Source: Onchocerca lupi
Lineage: Eukaryota; Nematoda; Chromadorea; Rhabditida; Onchocercidae
Direction: 5' to 3'
Assembly (NCBI GenBank): GCA_028564675.1
Contig: JAOVVO010000008.1
Coordinates: 372,001-436,000 of the forward strand
Length of the DNA stretch: 64,000 nucleotides
Position 1 is the first letter of the stretch. Each line of letters opens with the position of its first letter. The notes below the pieces were generated by a model, which worked only from the letters and a program-made list of their open reading frames with translations, was not told the DNA's origin and made no database searches. This document shows positions 1 through 11,248 of the stretch, in pieces. The position numbers and the translations under genes are program-made.

Positions 1-99
1 ATGCCTAATTTCCCTTACAATTTAGAAAAATGGGTGACAAAAATTTTCGTAAATTCCTAGGCTTTAAAATAATTTACAATATTACATCAAAAAACTTAC

Positions 100-3080
100 A
101 TCACAACATAAGGTGCCCTCAGTAAAACCTGCAGCAATATGAAGAGGTATAAATCCACTGCAATAATTTGCAACGAGTGGGTCAGCCCCATTACTGATCA
201 ACCTAAATATATTCCATTCAACAAATGGATTCAGGATTACTTTATAAAATTCCGTCGTGTCAAAAAGTTTAAAATCATAACTTTGGTATTACGAATGTCA
301 CTAGAAATAGGCCTAATTATTTCATAAGCCAGATTCTCTCAACTGCTGAAAAACTATCTTTTGATTGTTTTTCCTCAGATTTATTTGGGAAAAATGAAAA
401 ATAAAGTAATTCGCAAGCAAGAAAATCAATATTGGCCGATAAAAAATGAAATAAAAAATCTTTGTTATACAAATCGAAAACTTAATATGATACATAGCTG
501 AATCCTAACGGAATCATTAAAGTATATTAAGGGATTTAATTAAAATATATTATCTAAAAATGACTGATTTGCAGTGAACGCAAATTCCCTGCATAAGCAT
601 TTCATATCAAATATATGAGATTCACTAAAGAATATTTAAACTTATAATACCAACCAAATTATTAAATCACTTTATTTCAGTAATCTATATGTTATAATAT
701 TAATAAAAAATCATGAATTATAAAGAAAAAAAATCAATACTAACATAAAGAGTAAACTCACACTTCAGCAACTCGACTACGTCCATTCAATACGGCATAA
801 TGTAATGGAGTGTAACCAGCGGAACACTGACTATCAATGGGTATTGACGTATTTTCTAGAATAAATTTTACGGAATCCAAATCGCCAGATAGTGCCGCAT
901 AATGCAGGACTGTTCTCATTTGCTGATCTCGTAACTTCAGATCAAGGCCACCAATGAAAAATAACTTTATGATATTACAATGACCATTTAGTGCAGCCCA
1001 ATGCGCTGCAGTCATACCTCGCTTATTCCTGAAAAGAAAACAGCCACGGCTTATGATATATTCAGTTATTTCAAGCTATTTATCACTTTCAGTAGTGTCT
1101 GGCCATGTTAGTAATTGAACGAAATGAAAAGATTACAAAAGTTTTAAAATTCACTGATGAGAAGATGTCTCCATTCACAACGACTGCATGCAGACATATA
1201 CATATATATTACATATTTTCGAATCCATTTTTGAGCGATCAAAAACGATATGATAAGACTCAAAATCGAACACTAGATATTTTTTTTTGCTCACTTTTTC
1301 TTTCACTTACTGCTTGAGTTCTTAAAACTGGTCCCTATATCTTAATAGATTTCTGAGTTGATCTTATATATTAGAAAGTAAAGACAGAAATTCTGCACAG
1401 AATACTTAGTATTTGGGTTAGCCCTTTTCTTCAACAAAAATTCGACAAAAGCTGGATTTCCATAGGATGCTGCATAATGAAGCGGTGGACAACCACCCCA
1501 ATCTGGGCGATCTGAAATATTCTTACAGCATAAAAAGAAAGAGGAAAGCTTTAATCAAATTTCTGGGAAATAGTACCAAAATCACCATTTTCCGGTGAGA
1601 AAAACTAATGGGTGATAGTTTCCAATAGGTTAATCTAATAAACTACAAATATCAAACAATTTTACAATTTTTGGCGGTAAAACAATCAAAAAAATTACCA
1701 AAAGAAGAAAATATAGCCCTAACATACAAGATCTAAACAAATTCAAATTTTTCTTTTTTTTTAATTAAAAATAAACGTCAATCTTACTACTTAAATTTAA
1801 TAGCTATTCTAGTTGTTCAATCGGAATTATTATGCTGGAACGAGGAAATTCACATCATAAGCCAAAAGAAGAAATAAAATATACTTTTACTCACCAACAA
1901 TTGAATCACAATGATCAAGGACCACTTCGGCACAACTCAATGCATTAACTTGTGCACATATATGTAGCGAAGTCATGAACTGTTTCGTTGCACTGTTTGG
2001 ATTTGCACCACGGCTGATTAACATTTTCACTGTATTTGGGTGATTGTGAAGACAAGCCCTGCAAATTCTTAAGAGTATTTGGTGAAAATTAAAGAATCTG
2101 CGGGAAAAAAATTTAATTGTAATTTACTTAAGTTTCGTAAAATTCACCTTACTAAAAGAGATTTGAAAGATACATTACATCAGTCACGAGAAGCAATATT
2201 CAGCATTTAAATTTTTATACGTCAACGTTTATTGCTAATATCGTCTTAATTTTTTGAATAGCAGGAAATTTCAGATTTCTTTTAGCAATATTTTTGAAAC
2301 ATTTGTTTAATCTAAAAATTTTGCAGTCAATATGTAATGCGATAATTGAACTGAGATGCATCGAATCGCCCTTCTTGTGGGATAATAATTGTATAAATAG
2401 TGCTGTTTAGAGATTGTAATGAAAAAAAGTTTAAAAACAGACGTTAAGCAAACATACCTCTGAAGTGGTGTAAACCATTCTCGATCACGTGCATCAACTC
2501 TTGCACGTGCATCGATAAGTGCATGCACGATTGGATGGTAACCGTAAAAACTTGCTAAATGTAACGGCGAAGTTCCATTCTCATCCACTTCATTAACATC
2601 AATACCTTTCTCTATGCACGCTTGTAATAATCTCAGGTCATTTAACAGTACAGCTTTCAGCAATTCAGGCTAAAAAATACATAAAGCAGATTATCATTTC
2701 AATATTAATTCAGCTTATCAGCAATCTTTCTTCAGCAAAAGCATATCTCCATTTATTTGTAAACTTGCCAAAAAATCGAATATTGAAAAAAAAAAACGAC
2801 AAATATATGAAATGAAAAACAAAAAAAAAGAATATACTCTAGAAACTATCCAAGTTTTGAGGCATTATTCCAAGATTTTTGTTTTCCTTGTTAAAAATGA
2901 ATTTTTGTTATAAATTCACTAAATGTTTGCCAAGTTCCTGATATTATATTCTATTAATCAACATCTTAATGAGAAGAATCCAAAACAGGCATTTAAGTAT
3001 TTAAAAATACATAATTAAAAAAAAAATACATAGTATGTAAAAATACGTAATTATAAAAAACACATTAAACTCACATTCAT
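100..3080 (-). CDS. Ankyrin-repeat protein, ANKRD28/44/52 (PP6 regulatory ankyrin subunit) type, 5' part; runs off the left edge
   Basis: Six coding exons join in phase: 3080-3075 (ATG AAT), 2669-2458, 2058-1895, 1511-1406, 1028-762 and 202-100, giving 286 codons ending in phase 0 at a GTAAG donor. The rest lies outside the window. The start is supported by an in-frame TAA upstream of ATG 3080. Repeats carry ankyrin hallmarks such as TSLHICA, PPLHYAASYGN, TAAHWAALNGH, TPLHYAVLNGR and IPLHIAAGF. The run DARDREWFTPLQR followed by a repeat array and LHIAAGFTEGTLCCD resembles the N-terminal third of ANKRD28/44/52, scaffold subunits that bind protein phosphatase 6 with SAPS proteins. That family is known to have about 28 repeats and about 1,000 residues, so most of the protein is missing here. 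The ankyrin fold is certain; the subfamily is inferred. A broken copy of exons 1-2 lies near 21.5-22.5 kb. Confidence 0.82.
2770..2832. repeat. Inserted A-rich segment in ankyrin intron 1, copy of 3275-3336
   Basis: The piece from 2776 (CGAATATTGAAAA...) reappears almost unchanged about 505 bp away at 3280-3336, including GAAATATATGAAATG-like sequence and A-runs on both sides. The paralogous ankyrin fragment near 21.86 kb lacks the 2770-2832 piece but keeps a counterpart of the 3280 piece at about 22303-22360. So the 2770 copy is probably an insertion after the paralogs separated, or a deletion in the other copy. Confidence 0.6.
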
Positions 3081-3494
3081 TTTTGGTGCACTTATTTAGC
3101 ATATTATGAATTTGCACCGATAACTTTCCTGCAAAAATCTTCCAATAATTCCCAGCCAAATTAGTAAAAGCAAACATTAATGAAAATCGTCAAAGGTAAA
3201 AAAAGAATGGAAATCGATGTGTTACTAATCGATATCACAGTATAATTTAAAGGGAGCAAAAAAAAAAAAAAAAAAAAATCGAATACTGAAAAAAAAAACG
3301 AGAAATATATGAAATGAAAAACAAAAAAAAAAAAAACTAGTTACTGATCGAAATCAAAAATCAAAATAATACAAAAAAAATTTTTTGATTACTCTGCAAA
3401 CTAAAATATCATTAATCCACTTCGTAATGTATGTATGAATCTTATTTTTCAGAGATTCAAAATTCTAAATCTGAATTTGAACTCAAAGACTGGC

Positions 3495-5300
3495 AAAGTT
3501 TCGTGATCCGCCGTTGTTTCATCGAATAATGAATTAAAATTTTATTATAAGTTCTTTTTTTTTGAAAAAATGATGCCATATGCATTTAACTGCTGCACTT
3601 TAATTTCTCTTCGCCGCTACTTTTTTTTATCAATGCTTACGTAAATGAAATGGCAATAAGAGAGATTGGAATTTTATGAAACTATAATTTCAAAGACTAG
3701 AATAAATCTATGTTAAGAGATATCTTGAAAGATTAGAATTGCCTAACAGAGAGAATTAACAAGCTAAGAATTCACGAAAGAAAAAAAGGCTTGAATGCTT
3801 TTCCTGCAAAATTTCCGACAAAATTGGAAAATTGAGATGGAAGAAATTAGATTTAAAGTCAAAATGGACACTGAAATGAATATCTAACTACTATTTCTTA
3901 TTAAATGAACAAAATTGAACATAAATTGAAAGAAACAAGCGAAATTTGGATAAAAATTAAATTTGAAATGCAAATGTATCATAGCATACGAAACGAATTA
4001 TACATGGAAAATAAAATGTTAATTTAAAATAAATTCTGAAATTTAAATTTAAATTAACAAATAGCTTATGATGAACGATGCAGAAGAAAGTAAAAAAGAT
4101 ATTATTTTACATTCTTTTCATCTTCAAACTTCTTTATCATTTTTGACAAAAAAGAAAAAATCTACTTAAATAATGAAAAATTCACTTTGACAGCATGCCA
4201 AACTTTCTCTTATATAATACGGTAATTGTTTATAGCAAACAGTATTACATCAGTGTCATAATTATATTCTAGCGACACGCCTTGTTATGATTAATTCAGT
4301 AATTCATTAAAATAAAGTTAGAACTAATTAACTTCAATATTTTAGGAATTTTTTAAATCAACTTCGATGTTTTAGGAAAAAAATTAATAATTGATCTTGA
4401 TTAATTTTAATATTTCAGAAACCTGCTGAAAGAATAAGAATTAGAAGGAATAATTACAAATTAAAATGATGTTACATATTCAATAAATAACTATATCTAA
4501 ATTTCTGGATTTCCAATTTAAAGCCATAATTTGAGAAGATTACTCCGAAAATTTTGCCTGATCAATGAAACATAATCTAAACTAAAACATTCATGATATC
4601 ATAATAAATACTTGCTTTTTAGGACTTTCCACATTAATATTAGAACTAAAATACTGATATGTGTTTTTCCATTTTTTTTTCTGATTCTTAAACATAACGT
4701 TATCAGAAACATCAAAGAAGTTATGGGAACAGTTTCGCTTATCGCGATAACAACTAATGATAAAGAAAAAAGTGTAACAGTGTGTTGCTGCTGATAATAA
4801 TGTGACAAAAATGATACTATAATCGAGACTTTTACAAATAGGTTCAATCAGATAATCCGAAAACATAATTTCACCTAAAAATACTCCGCTTTTCCCTCTT
4901 TCTTATTCAGCTTGGATTAAAATCGAAATTCAAAATTTTTCAACGAGATTATTTCATTAGCAAAAATCGAAATTTTTGTCAATGAAATGATCCCGTTGAT
5001 TAATAAATTCTTGAAAAATTTGAATTTGAGAATTCTACGCTTTTGAATTATCCGCTGGATCACATTATCATTTATACCATCAAAAATGATAATTTTCATC
5101 TTGCCTATTGCGACTTCATATTTTTTTCTTTTCTTCCTCTTCTCCTGTTATTTGATTGAAAAACATCCTTAGCAATAAAGGGATCTGAATCTGAATAATA
5201 TTTTTTAATTCCGATGTATTCCCATCAAGAATGATAAACGATAAGATAATAAAAATTGTGAATACATAGATACACTGAATAGTGATAAAGTAATCCGAAG
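3495..5300. other. AT-rich intergenic DNA, no gene seen
   Basis: Upstream flank of the ankyrin gene. Only short open frames in AT-rich sequence occur, without splice-supported exons or family similarity. No structural RNA was recognised. Confidence 0.5.
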
Positions 5301-5750
5301 CATTAATAACTGACAGTTCTTTGTCATAATTTACTAATTATGATAACTAAAAAGAATGAAGTATTGATAAAATGATTGGCAATTATTAATGACAACTTAC
5401 TAAATATAGTGATTATAAACAATGATATTAAACCTATGAAACGATTAATAAATAGTGCTAAACTTGATCAATTAATTCGCAGTGACTAGTTACTAATAAA
5501 ATGATAAGTATAAGTAATAAATACAACCAATAAGTAATGCAAAATGGTGCTAAAATAACTGATAAGAATCTATCATAATTTACTAACTATGGTAATTAAA
5601 AAGGTTAATAATTATTACTGATAACTTACTAAATGTAATGATTAATAAACAGTTATTAAATATCGGTTAATAGGTCAATAGTGTAATATTACTGATAGCT
5701 CAACAATGTAATAATGAATACAACTGATAACAGTAGGTTACTCATAAGCC
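5300..5750. repeat. Degenerate short repeat rich in ACTGATAAC / TTACTAA / AATGATTA
   Basis: Variants of ACTGATAACTTACTAAAT occur near 5393 and 5618, with further shorter matches (for example ACTGATAAGAATC, ACTGATAGCTC, ACTGATAACAG). The pattern is that of an old decayed tandem array. Unit length is unclear. Confidence 0.4.
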
Positions 5751-6670
5751 CTCCTTATTTCAATGAGAAAATGATTGATAAGACCTATTGATAAAAGACA
5801 AAATGACCGATCTAATCTCACCCCATTGAACAACTTTTTGAAACAAACAAAGAAGCAAGAACTGTTTCATTTGTTTTCCTTGAAAATGCTCCCAATCTTT
5901 GCTATTATTATGATGATTCTTTTTTTTTTCCTTTCATCATTCTTTTTCTCCCTCTCTCTTAGTTCATTATAACATGATATTTTCAAAATCTTATCAATCC
6001 CTACTGCTCCTTCTAGCATTAACACTTTATAATGCTCTGATCTCATTTGCTATTATAATACATGCGAATGTCTGCTAATTTTTTAATATACTGGTATGTC
6101 TGATATTTTCACTACTCTTATTCTTTAATTACAATACTCCCTCGCTACCAAGCCTGACCTATGACCTTACTACTATAATATTACGCTGACGGGCTTTCTT
6201 CTCGTTACACGACGATGTTTTCTCAATCATAACAATTGAGTCGCTAAACGAAAATTGTAATCTCAGAGATCTTGGTTTTTAATAAGTTGAAATTTAAAAA
6301 AAATTTTTTTTTTTTTTGAGACTAATTTTTGCAGTATTTTACTGTGATGAAATGATTAGTGCAACGCTGTGCATCGAAAAAATTTGATGTTTAAATCTGA
6401 AACAATTTGAAAGAAAAATGTGTGTAATAGTGCTCATGTCCAACAAATGTTTAATTTTGGGAAAGGATCACAAATATAAAATTAATTTGATAAATACCTT
6501 TTTCCTATTCTTTTACTTTTGGAAAGAAATATATTTCCAGCAATTGTTGAATTATTCAAGATTAAAACTTAGTGGTTCGATGTAATCGGAAAAATCCGAA
6601 AGATGACTTTATTAGAAGCAGGGAGTGTTAAAGATCAGGATGCCTGAAGATAGTTTCAAATGGACTAAAT
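5751..6670. other. AT-rich intergenic DNA, nothing recognised
   Basis: Low-complexity T-rich and A-rich stretches with short open frames only. No exon-like segment with matching splice sites was found on either strand. Confidence 0.45.
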
Positions 6671-6671
6671 A

Positions 6672-6790
6672 AACGGTAAACATGTTTATCGCCAAGGCTA
6701 TAAACAAAGAGATAAATATGTCTATCGCCAAAGGGAGAAATATGTTTACTAAGAAAGGATAAACATGTTTACTGCCAAGATGCTTTGATT
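6672..6790. repeat. Short minisatellite, about four degenerate units
   Basis: Variants of TAAACATGTTTATCGCCAAG recur: at about 6677, then with TATGTCTATCGCCAAAG, ATATGTTTACTAAG and TAAACATGTTTACTGCCAAG. Units of roughly 25-40 bp differ by substitutions and small indels. No coding potential. Confidence 0.6.
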
Positions 6791-7635
6791 AACAGATAAA
6801 CAAAGTAAGGTCGACTAATCATGAGACAACATGTTGCAGATTAGGAGAGAACCTTTAAAAGATTCGGATTTTGGAACAAAGGGAATTCAGATTTAAGTTT
6901 TTCTTAATCAAAAGTTTGGAGTTTTTACATCGATATAGCAACAAAGTTTCGGTTTCGTTAATAAATATTCGTGCTGTTGTGATTCCACTAAGTCAACAAT
7001 AGCTTTTATTAGATTTGTAAGATATTATAAACAATATCACACTTCATAAAAAAAAAGAAGTAATGAATGAACAATATAAGGTAAATAGAAAGGATTCGTT
7101 TCTGCCATAAAAAAATCAACTTTCCCGACAAATATAGCGTTTTTCTCAGTAACTACAAAGTTATACTGGATGCTACAAATAACAATTTTCGGCAGCTCAA
7201 AATAATCCAAATTTGATAGATGATGGATTAGTTTAAATTTCATTCGATTATTCCGCCTACAATAGAAAATACGATAATATAAGATATAAGATCGCATTGT
7301 CTTCATAGCGAATATCAATTTGCAAATTAAGAGAAATGATTCCATGACCAGAAGCGTTCGATTTAATATACGATAATTGTGTCAGTAATATCGTATAAAA
7401 TATTCTATTATCTCATCTACCGTATAATAGCAGTAATTTTAAGCAAAAAATTGACTTTGGATAAAATTGAATGGAATGTGTGCTTTGCAATCAGGTAACA
7501 AATGAATATTTTAATTAGTATGTGAAAATGACTACACATTTATCATAGAATAGATTTAGTAGCTTATCATGCATTAGACAAGAAAAAAACTTTGTAAATA
7601 GTCATGATATTGAATATTTGTAATTAAGACATTAT

Positions 7636-7917
7636 TAAAATAATCTTCAATTATGATATCTTGTAATCATTGTACTTTGAGAGAAATTTTCTGCTATAAT
7701 ACTTAATAACTATGATATCGTGGGAATGATCTTCGACTATGATATCTTGCGATTCATGATATCATAAAAATAATCTTCAATTATGAAATTTTGTAAACTT
7801 TGTGGATGATCTTCAGTATACTTAATAATCATAATATCGTGGGAATAATTTCTAATTATGATGTGTTATAATCATGATATCAGGAAAACGATCTTCAATT
7901 ATGATATCTTGAACTTG
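7636..7917. repeat. Degenerate tandem repeat with GATATC palindromes
   Basis: Repeated variants of ATCTTCAATTATGATATCTTG and ATAATCATGATATCGTGGG alternate through about 280 bp. The shared core TATGATATC contains the palindrome GATATC. The unit is about 40-90 bp and strongly diverged. Confidence 0.55.
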
Positions 7918-7919
7918 AT

Positions 7920-9815
7920 ACAAACTGGTACTACGATTTCTTTGAAAGAAGAAATACACAAAGCGAAAATGATAACTTTAGCTCGAAGTAATCTATTAAT
8001 AGTAATTCGAAATAATCTACTGTAATTCCGAAATAATCTATTAGTATATAGAAATCATAATTTTCCAATAAAAAGCATAAAAATAATATGAAATCGAGAA
8101 TTGCAGTATATGAATGATCATTGAAGCATACGAAAAAATGATTTTTAAATAGTTATAACAAAACAGTCAAAAAAACGAATAAATTGATTTTTCGACTATT
8201 TTTGAAAGTTCCTTGATCAAAAGGATAAATCTGATTTGCAAATTAGATTTGCTTTTCAAAAAAACTTTAATTTTGACTAATATAAATTCAAATGAAAGAT
8301 AATGATAATAGAATTTAATTCTTACATACAATTTTAATTTTTTCTCAAATCAATGTTATTAATTCTAATAATTTCGTTTAATGTTGTAATATCGAATACG
8401 CATTTTATTAATTATCTATCACTTTTTTACATTAAAAACTAAAGATAAAAGATTGAAATAATGAATGAAAACGAGAAATTTGTGAAAATTTTTAGAAGAT
8501 GAGAGCAATGTTTTTTTTTGCGTCTTTATTTACTATTTTAAACTATTTAAATTCTTATTTTTGAAAAAACCTTTCATTTTTCGAAACAGAAAAAATAGAA
8601 AAAATTATTAAGGAAAAAATCCTCAAAAACTTGCTACAGTTGGATTATTCGACATTTTAAAATGACAAATTCATTCCATTCCTTTTTTTTTATTCAATTA
8701 TGTTGCTCAAATTTAGATCCAGAATAATTTCTATGAAAATCTCGTGACATTATGACAAATTATTGCAGAATTTGATTTAACTTTTAATGCTAGTTGATGA
8801 AATTACTGATGGAACTCAAAAAAAAGAGCCCTTGAAAATTGCAAATCGATGAAATCAATTCCCTTTCTTACCTTTTTTTTTCTTTCTCGTACTTATAGCG
8901 AATCAAAATTATTCTTCGAAAATAAAAAAATCCAAAAAATTTATTCTTCATCGATCATTCTGACTTTCATTGAAATATTCGATGGAATGCATTAAAGTAC
9001 TAGTTAATTGCTATATTATTATCTCATCATAAATTCTTTTGCACCTGTTAGTGATAAATTTTAGAAAAAAAAATTTTAGATAAATTTTTTTTTTGAAATT
9101 GCGATATTTTAATTGATTAATCAGAATTCTGATAAATAATCGATCAGAGCTTCTGATTAATTATTAACCAAATTTGTAATAACTAATCGACCAAATTTTT
9201 AATATTTAATTGACCAAATTTTTGATAAATAATTAATCAGACTTAAGAGAAATATTTATTTTTGGATTATAAGAATTTTTGCTGTTTTTCAAAAATTATT
9301 CAAAACATTTCGCTTAAATAATTCATTTCTAATTTCATGACAAGCTTTTTCACGTAATGTTATAAAAAATTAAATTTTTTTCGGTCAAAAAGTTTCTAAT
9401 TTAAATAGATTGCATAATTTTATTTCTCAAACAAAGAAGTTTTTTCAAGTAATGAAAATGATAGACCAAGTTAGTAAATATTTAGAGAGTTGAAATCTAT
9501 AAAAATATTTGCATTTCGAAAATTTGCTAAAATCGTTCGTATTATTTTTGAAATTCAAATGGAATTTGAGAAATTATTTATGTCCTGAAATAATTATTTT
9601 TTTTTCTCGGGTGCATGTTTCATTCCCTAGATGGTATATTTTCATCAAGATGAATATCGCAAAATCTGACCGAACCTGATATTGATCAACTTCCAACAAT
9701 CAATGCTTAGAATGGAATTCTCTCTTGAGATTTCTCGAGAGCTAAGAAATCCCGGGAAGGAACCAATTTTACTTTAGAAATTAATTGTTCTATGTTTCGA
9801 ATTTGTTGTTGCAAA
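7920..9815. other. AT-rich intergenic DNA with small local repeats
   Basis: No gene seen. Around 9117-9240 there are three to four variants of TAATCGACCAAATTTTTAATA, another small decayed tandem repeat. Elsewhere only A-runs and T-runs. Confidence 0.45.
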
Positions 9816-9953
9816 ATGGATGTTATGCTGCAACAGCGGCCGCAAAATTTGAAGTACTCCGATGTCGGTTGCTTCTTGCTGAAATGTAGAAATTATGATG
9901 GCGCTGTTCTTATGAGATTTCTCGGTGATTCGATGATTCCTTCAAGTTTTTAA
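9816..9953 (+). CDS. Possible small ORF, 45 codons, unknown
   Basis: An ATG-to-TAA frame of 45 codons lies in a patch clearly richer in G and C than its surroundings (23 of 60 bases in 9841-9900), with a GCGGCCGC site at 9836-9843. The peptide begins MDVMLQQRPQNLKYSDVGCF and resembles no family I recognise. No trans-splice acceptor or matching splice partner was found. It may instead be a non-coding GC-richer regulatory patch upstream of cul-3. Coding status is a guess. Confidence 0.2.
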   Translation: MDVMLQQRPQNLKYSDVGCFLLKCRNYDGAVLMRFLGDSMIPSSF

Positions 9954-11228
9954 TGCATACATGTTAGAATTTACTTGTGGTTATTTCTCAAAATTTAGGA
10001 AATTTGGAATTTCATTAAAAACGATGAATTACATCGATGAAAGATCAAAAACGTTTGAAATGTTTGCCCCATAAACTTTCAGTACATATCTGATGAAAAT
10101 CTCACGATTTCAATTTCTTAATTTAGTGAATGAAAAGTTTTTTCGAGTTCGACTTGAAGGGAATGAAAATTTTATATTAAAACTATTAACACAGAGAATT
10201 AAAATTTTATTCTCTTTTTTGAAGAATGTCTGATGTAATATTTTTTTGTATCGATTATTGCATAATATTTATATACTTACTTTTACCGTGATTCACATCA
10301 GACTTTTCGTCGTATTCACTTATTATTTGGCGGATTTTCCAAGAAATGGGGTCAAGCTTCCTTGCTTGCTTTTGGTACCACGAAATAGTGGGATCAATTT
10401 GATATATTTTTTTAAGTGGTATATTGCGATTTGGTGCATTTCATAAATGAAATAAGTAAGACTTCGAGATTGACCAAAAATGAGATGATAGTATTGCAAT
10501 ATGCTTTGCAGATGAGGAATAAAACGGCACTTTCATCCTTGAAAATTAAGGATAAAAGAGAAATATTTCGAATAATGGAATTTTATTCTGCCGTTAATTT
10601 AAACTTTTTTAGCATGATCTTACGATATAGGATTATTCTATAAATCAATGTGCTGATTTTTTGTGACATAGACCGTATTTAATCAGTATATATCCCATAG
10701 AAATTTGTCTTCAATAATATTGTTGTATTATCTTATTCCTACCTTAACGTCTACCTCTCTTGCTTGAAGATATCTTAATCGAATTTCTCAAAGTTTTAGC
10801 AGTTCGATTATAATTAACGAAGTTTCAAATCTGAAAATATGATTTTTCTTCATTGCGTATGTTGAAACTTATTTCATGCTAATATTCGTCCTTTTTTTTT
10901 CTTAGACTAATGTGATTTTGTACTATTAAATTAGTAGTAGCATACCTAGTTCACCCTTATATCTTCAGAAAAAAATATTGTAACTTAATAGAAATCGATT
11001 CATATACTAAAAGTTTAATGAAGAATCTAGTAAAGTGATTTTATAATGCTTTCGATATATGATATTTTCAATCCATGAATGAGTATTTTGTCGTCAGAAG
11101 ACGATATCGATTAAGATATGAATCATATGTAGTTATTGCTGGAAAAAAAAATCGGATTGTTGAAAGATTTTGTTTTTAACTCTTATTTGTTCGCTTCCAA
11201 GCATATTTAACATTAATCAAATTACTGA
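9954..11228. other. Upstream flank of cul-3, no gene assigned
   Basis: AT-rich DNA leading to the cul-3 trans-splice acceptor. Two overlapping open frames near 10250-10640 have no exon-like boundaries and no recognisable protein similarity. The cul-3 promoter probably lies here, but no specific element is visible. Confidence 0.4.
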
Positions 11229-11238
11229 ATTTTTTCAG
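11229..11238 (+). other. Likely spliced-leader trans-splice acceptor of cul-3
   Basis: AATTTTTTCAG ends at 11238, ten bases before the cul-3 ATG at 11249. No upstream coding exon is needed. A strong TTTTTTCAG this close to the start is typical of nematode SL1 addition sites. A cis-spliced 5' UTR exon is the alternative. Confidence 0.6.
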
Positions 11239-11248
11239 TGTTTCACGG

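Noticed and set aside
10246..10643. Two overlapping plus-strand open frames upstream of cul-3
   Set aside because: No family resemblance, no matching acceptor or donor, and cul-3 already has a nearby trans-splice acceptor.
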